NCBI GenBank assembly: GCA_009731375.1
Contig: BJOX01000036.1
Location: 34,480-66,382 of the forward strand
Source of the DNA: Paulinella micropora
Taxonomy: Eukaryota > Cercozoa > Imbricatea > Euglyphida
Length of the DNA stretch: 31,903 nt
Direction: 5' to 3'
Shown: positions 24,243-31,903 of the stretch, piece by piece
How the letters are laid out: every line of letters starts with the position of its first letter
Position numbering within the stretch: position 1 is the first letter of the stretch
Made by a program: the position numbers and the translations under genes
The notes under the pieces: model-generated
What the model was told of the DNA's origin: nothing
The model's database searches: none
Seen by the model: the letters and a program-made list of their open reading frames with translations, nothing else

Positions 24243-24860
24243 NNNNNNNNNNNNNNNNNNNNNNNNNNNNNNNNNNNNNNNNNNNNNNNNNNNNNNNNNN
24301 NNNNNNNNNNNNNNNNNNNNNNNNNNNNNNNNNNNNNNNNNNNNNNNNNNNNNNNNNNNNNNNNNNNNNNNNNNNNNNNNNNNNNNNNNNNNNNNNNNNN
24401 NNNNNNNNNNNNNNNNNNNNNNNNNNNNNNNNNNNNNNNNNNNNNNNNNNNNNNNNNNNNNNNNNNNNNNNNNNNNNNNNNNNNNNNNNNNNNNNNNNNN
24501 NNNNNNNNNNNNNNNNNNNNNNNNNNNNNNNNNNNNNNNNNNNNNNNNNNNNNNNNNNNNNNNNNNNNNNNNNNNNNNNNNNNNNNNNNNNNNNNNNNNN
24601 NNNNNNNNNNNNNNNNNNNNNNNNNNNNNNNNNNNNNNNNNNNNNNNNNNNNNNNNNNNNNNNNNNNNNNNNNNNNNNNNNNNNNNNNNNNNNNNNNNNN
24701 NNNNNNNNNNNNNNNNNNNNNNNNNNNNNNNNNNNNNNNNNNNNNNNNNNNNNNNNNNNNNNNNNNNNNNNNNNNNNNNNNNNNNNNNNNNNNNNNNNNN
24801 NNNNNNNNNNNNNNNNNNNNNNNNNNNNNNNNNNNNNNNNNNNNNNNNNNNNNNNNNNNN
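24243..24860. other. Assembly gap (618 N)
   Basis: Separates the satellite from the copia-like element. The satellite is cut in mid-unit, so the array probably continues into the gap; its true size and copy number are unknown. Confidence 0.97.
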
Positions 24861-25080
24861 AATCATCTAGAATAGGCAAGGTCCCCGTCGGGACCTATGT
24901 AGGCCAGCCAATTGTAGAACGGATAGCTTAGATGGAACGGATAGGTTTCGTAGCTAGGGTGCTCAAGCAGCACAGTCTGTACCTCAGAATTAAAAGGTAA
25001 CCACACTGCATAAGTGAACTGTAAACACTTGGACAATAATAACGGATTAGTAATACTGGGACGCTAGTATTGACTAGTTA
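24861..25080 (+). other. Leader or partial LTR of the copia-like element
   Basis: Non-coding 220 bp before gag. It contains a strong hairpin GGTCCC-CGTC-GGGACC at 24880-24895. I could not define a primer-binding site. A TAG at 25075 closes the gag frame on the left. Confidence 0.4.
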
Positions 25081-25407
25081 TTGAATATAGAGAGTGGTCA
25101 ATTGCCTCACGGCATTGCCCACCCTCTGCGCTTTATAACCTTTTATTCCGGCAAGTACCGTTGCCCGTCAGCTAGTGGGTCTTCCGGCTCGGAAGATTTA
25201 CAACTCTGTCGGTTAATGAGGCTTGTTTGCGAGAAGACGGGCAAGAAGAACCTTACAAACAGCATTCCTGAGCTTGAGCAGGTCTTTGAAGACCGATATC
25301 AAACTTGGGAGTTCACGTTTAAGATGGTAGCGACCTCTGAGAGCTCACAGCTAGGAGACATAGTCAGTTTCATTGCAAAGCATCCAGAGAAAGCTGAAGA
25401 GAAATAA
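25081..25407 (+). CDS. gag: Copia-like Gag, N-terminal segment
   Basis: The frame opens after TAG 25075; the nominal start is a TTG and the first ATG is at 25216 (MRLVCEKTGKKN). No strong motif is seen, but the segment is in the same frame as the knuckle-bearing part and is separated from it only by TAA 25405. The helical sequence IPELEQVFEDRYQTWEF would suit a capsid N-terminal region. If translation began at 25216 and stopped at 25405, only 63 residues would result, so the gag is either interrupted or relies on another start. Confidence 0.5.
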   Translation: MNIESGQLPHGIAHPLRFITFYSGKYRCPSASGSSGSEDLQLCRLMRLVCEKTGKKNLTNSIPELEQVFEDRYQTWEFTFKMVATSESSQLGDIVSFIAKHPEKAEEK

Positions 25408-26781
25408 CCGTGGGATGAGTCTGCATTTAGTGTAGATGAACAGTACAGTACAGAGTCAGACACTAGTGATAGTGACTCAGCAGCTCGTACAGAACTTAAG
25501 ACTCATGCAACATCATCAGACGCTGAGGCCTCTATGCCAAAAGAGAGCCAAGATGCACGAATAAGACCGAAAGAACGAAGTAAGTCTAAGAAAGAAAGAA
25601 GATCGAGAAGACGTAGGTTAAAGGAACGCAAGGAACACGCAAAGGCCATGCGCAAGCTAAGCCTTTATGTTTCCGTTGCCTTCAAGCATCCAACACTCAT
25701 AGCTTTATGCATGACTGTCTCGGATGGCAACCCTATACGCATGTTGGTGCTTGTTAAGCGCCGGTATGGGGGTGCCAACGCAGCAGGAATGATAAAGCGT
25801 ATGCTTGTTTTTATTTCATCCTACCCAAGAGGGGACATTGAGTTGTGGTTGGACAGAAATAGGTATCTTGAAGAATGTATTCAGCGCGACTACGGAGGTA
25901 AAATACCCGATGAATTCTTTTCTTCTTTTCTCTTGATGAAGTTCAAGAAGCATACAGTATTCGCGGGGTTGGATACAATGGTATACCAACTCGGTCGCGA
26001 GGACCGACTGAACCACCGTGAGGTGGAGAGAGTCATTCGCCAAGTCTGGCAAAATTTTTGTCTGAATTCTGGTCCGGAATCTCGGGTAAACCTGACTAGG
26101 CAAATGACACACAAACCCAACACAACCACACTCATTCGCAGACCGGCACAAGGTACGTTTGTAGCTAAAGAGAGCGAGGGTGAGGAAGAGAAGGGTGGTT
26201 GCTACAAGTGTGGGGCAAAGGACCATTGGCGCGCGACGTGCCCAAAATTGCCTTGCACACGGTGCAAGGGCAAAAAGCACAATCGTGCTCAATGCCCTCG
26301 TGCGAACACAATGGTGTTAGCACAGGGTGAGGACAACGGGAGAGTTAGTCCGGATGACGAGAGAGTTACCGTGCTAGAAGACGTAGCTATAGATCAAGCG
26401 GATGGTCTAGAGGGAGTGGGAGAGGAAGAGCAAGGTGAAGAGGAAGACGTTGATTTGTTTGAGGAAACTGTGTTTGTTTTGCATGGTGGTGGTGGTGAGG
26501 ATGTTGAGGAGAGTGATGAAGATGGTGATGCACCTGCTCCACCTCCTATCATACTATTGCCTGCCCCCACATCATCAACTCGCAACATCGAAACAAAATC
26601 TCGTACACCAGTGCAGGGAGTAGAGAGGGCGAATGTGGTGAGAACTATTTCATTGCCTTCACTGCCTACACCTATTGCTGCGGTGCCATCACTGCTCATG
26701 CCTCACCCCCACAGAGAGAGAACAAAAACAAACAAAAACCAACACCAAACCAAGACAGGATTGTCACAAAAACATTGGTAG
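25408..26781 (+). CDS. gag: Copia-like Gag, main part with two CCHC knuckles
   Basis: Continues the frame after TAA 25405; the first ATG is at 25534. A Ser/Asp/Thr-rich segment and a highly basic stretch (RSKSKKERRSRRRRLKERK) lead into a helical capsid-like region. Next come two zinc knuckles of the pattern C-X2-C-X4-H-X4-C, CYKCGAKDHWRATC then CTRCKGKKHNRAQC (about 26200-26300), which bind the element RNA during packaging. An acidic Asp/Glu-rich segment and a Pro/Ser/Thr linker follow. The frame closes at TAG 26779, but the -1 frame is already open from before 26643 and carries the next protein segment, so a frameshift occurs in this overlap. Confidence 0.8.
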   Translation, partial: PWDESAFSVDEQYSTESDTSDSDSAARTELKTHATSSDAEASMPKESQDARIRPKERSKSKKERRSRRRRLKERKEHAKAMRKLSLYVSVAFKHPTLIALCMTVSDGNPIRMLVLVKRRYGGANAAGMIKRMLVFISSYPRGDIELWLDRNRYLEECIQRDYGGKIPDEFFSSFLLMKFKKHTVFAGLDTMVYQLGREDRLNHREVERVIRQVWQNFCLNSGPESRVNLTRQMTHKPNTTTLIRRPAQGTFVAKESEGEEEKGGCYKCGAKDHWRATCPKLPCTRCKGKKHNRAQCPRANTMVLAQGEDNGRVSPDDERVTVLEDVAIDQADGLEGVGEEEQGEEEDVDLFEETVFVLHGGGGEDVEESDEDGDAPAPPPIILLPAPTSSTRNIETKSRTPVQGVERANVVRTISLPSLPTPIAAVPSLLMPHPHRERTKTNKNQHQTKTGLSQKHW

Positions 26782-27236
26782 GTAGGGAGATAGTTGCAGC
26801 TGCACCTGCACTGACCAACACTCCACGTCCACCACACCAACCAACAAAGAGAGGAAGAGAGAAGAAAATCACTCAACCAGTTCCACAAACAACCACAGCA
26901 CCCAAAACAACAAACAAGGATAGACAGCCCGAGAAAATTTCGTGCAACAAGCAATGCTGCGGGAAAACTTCACGGGGTAAACCTTGCAAAGTTCGTTTAG
27001 GGGCCCATCTGTTCGGGTCACCTCAAAGAATGGCAGATAGGCTAATCTATGATGACTATTGTGGCTATCATGCGAGACAGAGTGCCTTTTTTCCGTTCAT
27101 AGACTTAGAACAGAGCGCAACAGACAGACCACCAGCAGTTGTCAATTATCCAAACGAAAAAAAGTTACGGGAAATAGCGAAAGAATTTCTCGATATGTTC
27201 GGTAATTTACGCTGTGTAGCTGAGGGAGAGGACTGA
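26782..27236 (+). CDS. Cys/His-rich module between Gag and protease
   Basis: The -1 frame relative to gag; the apparent start at 26775 is a TTG inside the overlap. After a Pro/Thr/Lys-rich linker, Cys and His residues cluster between about 26943 and 27071: C-X3-C-C, then GKTSRGKPCK, and 24 residues later C-X2-H in DYCGYH. The GxTxxGxxCK...CxxH layout resembles small zinc-binding motifs of the DUF5763 kind. Copia elements normally have no such module after the knuckles. The segment ends at TGA 27234, and the same frame continues beyond it. No canonical heptamer for programmed -1 slippage was found. Confidence 0.6.
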
Positions 27237-28613
27237 AATTATCAACGCCCTCCTTGGGTTGCTGATCCTACCTCCTCAGCTACACTAGACACACTGACTT
27301 GGAGGTTTGTAGGTGACCTCCCACAGACCGGTCGCGGCGCCCCGGGAACTTCCCAGACCGACCTAGCTTCAAGTTTTGACGCTGCGTCTCCGCGCAGAAG
27401 GTCTGCCCTCAGCGTCCCTGAGGAAGAGGAACCGGTAAGCACCCCCTCCTCCACTTCTACCATCATACCACCTTCTGTCGTTTCACCTTACAGATTAGTC
27501 TCGAGCATTGACATGCAGACAGTTGGAGAGATAGCTAGTGAGTTGAAAAGGTCAGGGGGAGTATGGGATGAGAGGAGAGTGATCGAGGTAGGAGGAACGA
27601 TAGACGAATACTTGACTGATGTGATGAGAGCGATTGAGCTAGTGACTGTGACTCACAACACAAGACATACCACTAGCCCATACTCCACCCAACACGACAA
27701 CAAGCATTTCACTCCAACTACACCTGACACACCCAACACACCGAACGATGATGGGATAGAGGTAAGACTAGATCCCACAGGTAGGTTTGTTGAGGTGACA
27801 GTTCCTCAGGAACTGATCACAGGTGCGTCTAGAGAGAGAATCAGTCAGTTAGACAGACAGGTAAGAGAAGTAATAACTAACCTGCAGGAAGAACTGAAAG
27901 GACAGATTCAGACTGGGATGCCTGATAGAGACTATGACCCAGACGACTCTGATGACGTCCCTGAGCTCATGTCATCAGAGCCGTCTGAGTCCTCTGAGTC
28001 CGAAGAAGAAGAACAGACGAAAAAGAAAAGAAAGAAGAAGAAGTTGAAGAAGAAGAAGAAGAAAGACAAGAAAAACAAATCAAAGAAGAAACAGGACTCC
28101 ACCACAGTCATGGCACATAGTAAGCTAGTAAAGAGCAAGCATGTGTATCAAGATAGTGGTGCGACACAGTATGTCTGTCACGACGACACGATGATGAAAG
28201 AACTGAAGAAGATCAGTAAGGTAACATTCAGTACAGGGAATGGAACGAGAGTGATAGGAGAGGCAGGGTTGATGTGTGTAGCAAGAGTAGATGGAGAGGG
28301 GCGAATGCATAAAATTTGCAAGAGTGCCTACTATGATCCACTCATGCCAATCAACGTTGCACCCACTGGCCCGATGGACCATTTCCATCACAGAGCAGTA
28401 CTCCATCAAAATGGACAGATGTTCATCTTGAAGGGGGCACTGCCTGTGAAGGAAAAGGACATACTTGTCAGGGGGAGGCTAACTAAAGCCTTGCTATACA
28501 GATGGGATAGCCATAAGGATAGTAAGTTAGATCCTAAGTGTCGTTTCACACCTAAGGGTGCGCCTGAGAGAGAGAGGGAGGCGGGGCAACAGGGTGGGAG
28601 AACCCAAGCATAA
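27237..28613 (+). CDS. pol: Copia-like protease segment
   Basis: The in-frame continuation after TGA 27234 is open through 27512 to the ATG at 27513. Counting from that ATG: a linker region with an acidic Asp/Ser/Glu block (about 141-168), a poly-lysine block (170-193), then the protease active site in YQDSGATQY with DSGA at 214-217, followed by STGNGTRVIGEAG, a typical copia aspartic protease layout. The protease would mature the polyprotein inside the particle. The frame ends at TAA 28611, but the true coding frame leaves it near the GAGAGAGAGAG run at 28566-28577: from 28568 the next frame is open and continues into integrase. Confidence 0.8.
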   Translation, partial: NYQRPPWVADPTSSATLDTLTWRFVGDLPQTGRGAPGTSQTDLASSFDAASPRRRSALSVPEEEEPVSTPSSTSTIIPPSVVSPYRLVSSIDMQTVGEIASELKRSGGVWDERRVIEVGGTIDEYLTDVMRAIELVTVTHNTRHTTSPYSTQHDNKHFTPTTPDTPNTPNDDGIEVRLDPTGRFVEVTVPQELITGASRERISQLDRQVREVITNLQEELKGQIQTGMPDRDYDPDDSDDVPELMSSEPSESSESEEEEQTKKKRKKKKLKKKKKKDKKNKSKKKQDSTTVMAHSKLVKSKHVYQDSGATQYVCHDDTMMKELKKISKVTFSTGNGTRVIGEAGLMCVARVDGEGRMHKICKSAYYDPLMPINVAPTGPMDHFHHRAVLHQNGQMFILKGALPVKEKDILVRGRLTKALLYRWDSHKDSKLDPKCRFTPKGAPEREREAGQQGGRTQA

Positions 28614-31001
28614 AACCCACACCCTCAGACAATAAAGGGACAATAGTAACAGCAAAAGAGAGTAAAGTGAGTATTAATTCATCTAAACTAATAATAAAGA
28701 ATGCTGTTCTGTTTGTTAAGTACCCTTCTACTGTCAAGAGAGTGAGAGTGCTGCCTGTTAGTATAGTGCATGCTATGGCGGGTCATGTAAGCTGGGAGCG
28801 GACTAAAGCTTTAGCTGACGCCGTAGGCATTAAGCTAGTAGGTAGAGATGGTAGTGTAGAGAGTGCAAAAGAAGAATGTAGAATGTGTGAGCCATGCATG
28901 ATTGCCAAAGCCAGCGTGTTGCCTCGATTTGCTTCCAATCATTTGCCGAGAGCAGAGAGAGTGGGAGAGATGCTGCATTGCGACACGCAAGGCCCGTGGA
29001 GAGTCATGTCACGGGAAGGTAGAAGGTATAAATTCACGGTTATGGACGATTTCTCGGGTTATGCTCTTGATTTCTACTTAAGACATAAAAATGAATTTAT
29101 ATCTTGCATACATAAAGCGATAGCGTTTATTGAGAGACAGACAGAGAGTAAAGTTAAAGTTGTAGTTTGCGACCAGGAATTCACGGCACCAAGAGAGATC
29201 AGTGAGAAGTATAGTGACATAATATGGAAAGATGCAGCCACTGCTGATAAAGATGGTAATGCGAGAGCTGAAAGAATAAACGGGGTGACGGGGGGGCCTG
29301 CTCGCGCACTTAGGCAGCATGCTCGATTTCCTCCCAACTTCTGGGCAGAAATGGAACATACAGCCACAGTGCTATATAATATATTACCTATTACTAAAGG
29401 ACAACATAAGGGCACGTCGCCTTACCAAATACTCTTCAAACGAGCACCACCCTTGCATCAATTACGTCCAATTGGTTGCATGGGAGTGATGCACGTAGGA
29501 AAGGTAAATGGTAAAGGATCCATGCCCGGTAAGTTAGTAAAGTTAGTAGGATACGATATGCATCGCAATTTATACAGAGTTTGGGATGGACAGAAAGTCT
29601 TGTCAGGCGTTAGAAATGTCCGTTTTGATCTTAGTAGGGTAGGTGAGTCGATAGAGCCTCAGGTAGCTTGGGAAGATGCAACTGAGGGGGAGATAGACCC
29701 ACAGCCAGAATTTAGCGATGAATCAGACCACAGCAACACACACGGGCTCTTAGACGCCGGGATAGCCGTAGGAACTAGCCAGGCAGTCGACATAGAACCC
29801 AGTTCCACTGATAGTCCAGTTGCATCATTCCCTCACAGTCCTACCACTACACCGCACGTAGACAGGGAGGTAGAGGATAAGGTAGAGGCCAAGCTAGAGA
29901 CTGATCATGAACCTCATGAGGTTGATGCAGTCCAGGGGGAGCAAATAGATGAGCGCATGAGTATAGGGCCCTTGCCAATAGATATGAACAGCCCACACGC
30001 GCAACATGACCCCCCAACACAGTATGTAGAGGGTAAGGCCCCAACCAAGGGAGTAACATGGGAACAGAGCGACAGGATAACAGAAGCGAACATAGTCAGC
30101 GGGAAGAGAGTGAGAAAGCAAGTAGATCTACACCGCACATCTACACATCATGTTACAGCGATGATTGACATGGATGATTGCATTTCACATGAAGAAGCGA
30201 GTGAGTGGATGTTTTACATACATTTGCCGCCAGACTTAGCCATAGAGGGTATGACACTCAAAGATCTACAGGCAGGGATAGATAGAGAGCTACGTTCTAT
30301 AGCGGAGTTCAAGACCTACCAATGGGTAGACGAAAGCGAGGCTAGGAAAGCCGGAGTTAAGATAGTGGGATTGACTTGGGTGCATAAGGTAAAAACTGAC
30401 CAAGATGGACTTCGGTTCGTCAAGTCACGTTTATCCTTAAGGGGAGACCAGTTGCAACCGGGTATAAGTTATAATCCTGAACAGTTATACGTGCCATGCG
30501 CCAACCACAGATCAGTTTTGCTGCTTTGCAAGTTGACAGTTGGCTATGGTAGGAGACTTTTCGGGGTAGACTTTAAAAACGCATATCTTAATGCCGACAT
30601 GATTGACGCCATATATGCTCGCCCACCACACGGTGCATCCATGTTAGGGAGAGTAGGAAAGATATGGAAGGTCGTCAAAGCATTATACGGCGCTCCCCAG
30701 GCGGGGAAGCGGTGGTATGATATATTTTCCGGGCTTCTAAAAGAGTTAGGCTTTGTAACACTCCAATCTGACCCATGTATGCTTATGGAGAAAGGAGTGA
30801 AGATAGGGGATGGAATAGTAGGCGTCTTCCATGTAGACGACCTCATTTTCATGGCTCCTAATAGGCAAGCCTATGACAGATTTTGCGAGAAACTTGAGAT
30901 GAACTTTCCCATCAAAAGACTCGGGTTGGCAAAAGAATTCAAGGGGATGGAAATTATTCAGACGAAGTCGGAAATTATCCTAAGTCAGCAAAGTTACGCT
31001 C
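28568..31001 (+). CDS. pol: Copia-like integrase and reverse transcriptase
   Basis: Open from 28568; 28667 is a GTG and not a real start. Residues counted from 28667: an integrase zinc region H35-x4-H40 and C71-x2-C74; catalytic D106 (CDTQGPW), D169 (VCDQEF) and E202 (NARAERING) with 32 residues between the last two; then FPPNFWAEMEHTA and TSPYQILF. A Pro/Glu/Asp-rich spacer leads to RT with WVHKVKTDQDG, GVDFKNAYLNAD (first catalytic Asp), ALYGAPQAGKRWY and FHVDDLIF, in which Tyr of the usual YVDD is His. The catalytic residues of both enzymes are present. The frame reaches the N gap at 31002 and appears to close at 31027 only because the gap length is arbitrary. Confidence 0.92.
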
Positions 31002-31011
31002 NNNNNNNNNN
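31002..31011. other. Assembly gap (10 N), probably spurious
   Basis: The four bases before the gap (GCTC, 30998-31001) equal the four after it (31012-31015). Treating these as one overlap would keep the RT frame continuous through a typical copia connection segment. The Ns are probably a join artefact and not missing sequence. Confidence 0.7.
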
Positions 31012-31845
31012 GCTCGGAAAATTGTGAAATTTTACGGGTATGAACACTGCAAGCTCAGCGCAACTCCAGGTTCAAAAACTGACCCTATGCCAATGGACGC
31101 GCAAGCTAGACTTAGACAGTTCTCCATTCCACAGATAGTTGGGAGTTTACTCTTTTTGGCCAAGATGACTAGGCCGGATATTGAGGAAGCCCTCAATTCT
31201 GCAAGCGTTTTGCAGACAGTAGATATGGGAAAGACTTATTCCAAGGTAGGGAAGATAATCCGATATCTGAAGAATGATAGAGTACTTAAGTTCAGTAAAA
31301 CAGAACTTAGTGCGGGAGGGAAGGCAGGACCTATTGGACCCATGACAGTTTGGCCCGATGCGGCTCACAGGGTTTGTTTAAAGACGGGTAAATCTCGTAC
31401 CGGGTATGTAGTCCTAGTAGGAGGGGATCCCGTGGCTTGGCTGTCCAAACGGCAGTCGAAAGTTGCCCTTTCATCGAATGACGCTGAAATTTTCGCTGCG
31501 AACGAGGCACTGAGGGAAGCTATGGCAATTCGCAACATGCGAAGTGAATTAGGCATTCCGAAGCCCAAACCATTCAAAGTTTACGAGGATAACGCACAAA
31601 CCATACTAGCCGCACAACGCGGGTTAGCCGGACCACGCACGAAACACTTGCCTTTGGAAGAACACTACCTACATGAGCTAGAACAGGAAGGCATAGCTTT
31701 ATTTAGGAAGATAGGTACTAAAGGTCAGTTAGGGGATGTTTTGACTAAGTATTTGCCCAAGGATCAAGCAGACATGTTGTTGGACGTGTTCTGCCCCAAA
31801 TTGGATTTGGACGCGCTTAGAAAGATGGCGCTCTCGGACGAGTAG
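31012..31845 (+). CDS. pol: Copia-like RNase H and end of Pol
   Basis: C-terminal part of the same polyprotein. It carries GSLLFLAKMTRPDIEEA and the adjoining connection region, then RNase H: VWPDAAH, KSRTGYVVLVGGDPVAWLS, SKVALSSNDAEIFAANEA, YEDNAQTIL, RTKHLPLEEHYLHE and GQLGDVLTKYLP. The acidic residues D, E and D of the RNase H site appear in WPDA, DAE and EDN. RNase H removes the RNA template strand after minus-strand synthesis. The segment ends in a normal TAG at 31843. The nominal start at 31024 is a GTG inside the domain. Confidence 0.92.
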   Translation, partial: ARKIVKFYGYEHCKLSATPGSKTDPMPMDAQARLRQFSIPQIVGSLLFLAKMTRPDIEEALNSASVLQTVDMGKTYSKVGKIIRYLKNDRVLKFSKTELSAGGKAGPIGPMTVWPDAAHRVCLKTGKSRTGYVVLVGGDPVAWLSKRQSKVALSSNDAEIFAANEALREAMAIRNMRSELGIPKPKPFKVYEDNAQTILAAQRGLAGPRTKHLPLEEHYLHELEQEGIALFRKIGTKGQLGDVLTKYLPKDQADMLLDVFCPKLDLDALRKMALSDE

Positions 31846-31903
31846 GATAGACATAGCCTTAGTAGGGGTTTAAGCCGATAATGACCAAGTCATTGGAGTA
31901 GTG
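31846..31903 (+). other. Post-pol sequence, possible polypurine tract
   Basis: AGTAGGGG at about 31859-31867 is the only purine-rich candidate for plus-strand priming. The window ends before any 3' LTR can be recognised. Confidence 0.3.

Larger units (their letters stand above)
24861..31903 (+). mobile_element. Ty1/copia-like LTR retrotransposon
   Basis: The order gag (CCHC knuckles), protease (DSGAT), integrase, RT, RNase H is the Ty1/copia (Pseudoviridae-type) order. The coding region is broken by TAA 25405, a frame change near 26.7 kb, TGA 27234, a frame change near 28.57 kb and a 10-N gap at 31002. A 5' leader lies at 24861-25080. LTRs are not visible: the left end is in the N gap and the right end may lie beyond the window. 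Confidence 0.93.

Noticed and set aside
26690-26781. Programmed -1 frameshift site in copia gag
   Set aside because: A-rich runs are present, but no X-XXY-YYZ heptamer in the right phase was found, and the overlap is long, so an ordinary indel explains it equally well.

Overview
This window is repeat-dominated eukaryotic nuclear DNA. It holds two large LTR-retrotransposon coding regions, long microsatellites, a 403-bp satellite, foldback elements and assembly gaps, with only a few short host-like coding segments. Pyrimidine-rich tracts ending in AG lie directly before several reading frames, which suggests splicing. The repeat style would suit a unicellular alga or alveolate-like protist, for example a chromerid or perkinsid, but nothing here fixes the species and I treat that as a guess.

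Layout. 1-1350: simple repeats and a minus-strand, glutamine-tailed hypothetical exon. About 2062-9723: a Ty3/gypsy-like element. Its gag, a CCCH/RGG nucleic-acid-binding region and a pol (protease-like, RT, RNase H, integrase, C-terminal extension) all lie in one reading frame that is cut by three in-frame stops, all upstream of pol. 9724-12245: mostly non-coding, with a minus-strand gag-like fragment and a 412-bp foldback element. 12246-12776: a minus-strand WKF-domain (C7orf50-type) gene, the best host gene. 12894-13374: GATA microsatellites. 13560-13960: a decayed LINE-type RT remnant. 13970-14230: a direct-repeat and palindrome cluster. 14260-15060: the first array of a 16-bp palindrome, TCAAGGTATACCTTGA. 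14976-17696: minus-strand coding-like segments, including a SET-domain-like exon. 18600-24242: a satellite of about 403 bp, in minus orientation on the left and plus orientation on the right, with further palindrome arrays, a clean 211-bp insertion with a 9-bp target duplication and a second foldback. 24861-31903: a Ty1/copia-like element with two in-frame stops and two frameshifts in its gag/protease half and an otherwise intact integrase-RT-RNase H half.

The most unusual signal is the palindrome family AAGGTATACCTT. There are 14 perfect 12-mers plus many degenerate copies in at least five clusters between 14.26 and 21.80 kb. Three clusters each keep their own nearly constant period (24, 20 and 21 bp). 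A fourth contains four versions in which exactly 10 nt is inserted between the two half-sites. I do not recognise this family. It behaves like a phased inverted half-site that is maintained or amplified as a unit. The other points of note are the parallel confinement of stops to the gag side of both retroelements, a CCCH zinc finger plus RGG box in the gypsy element, and an extra Cys/His module in the copia element.
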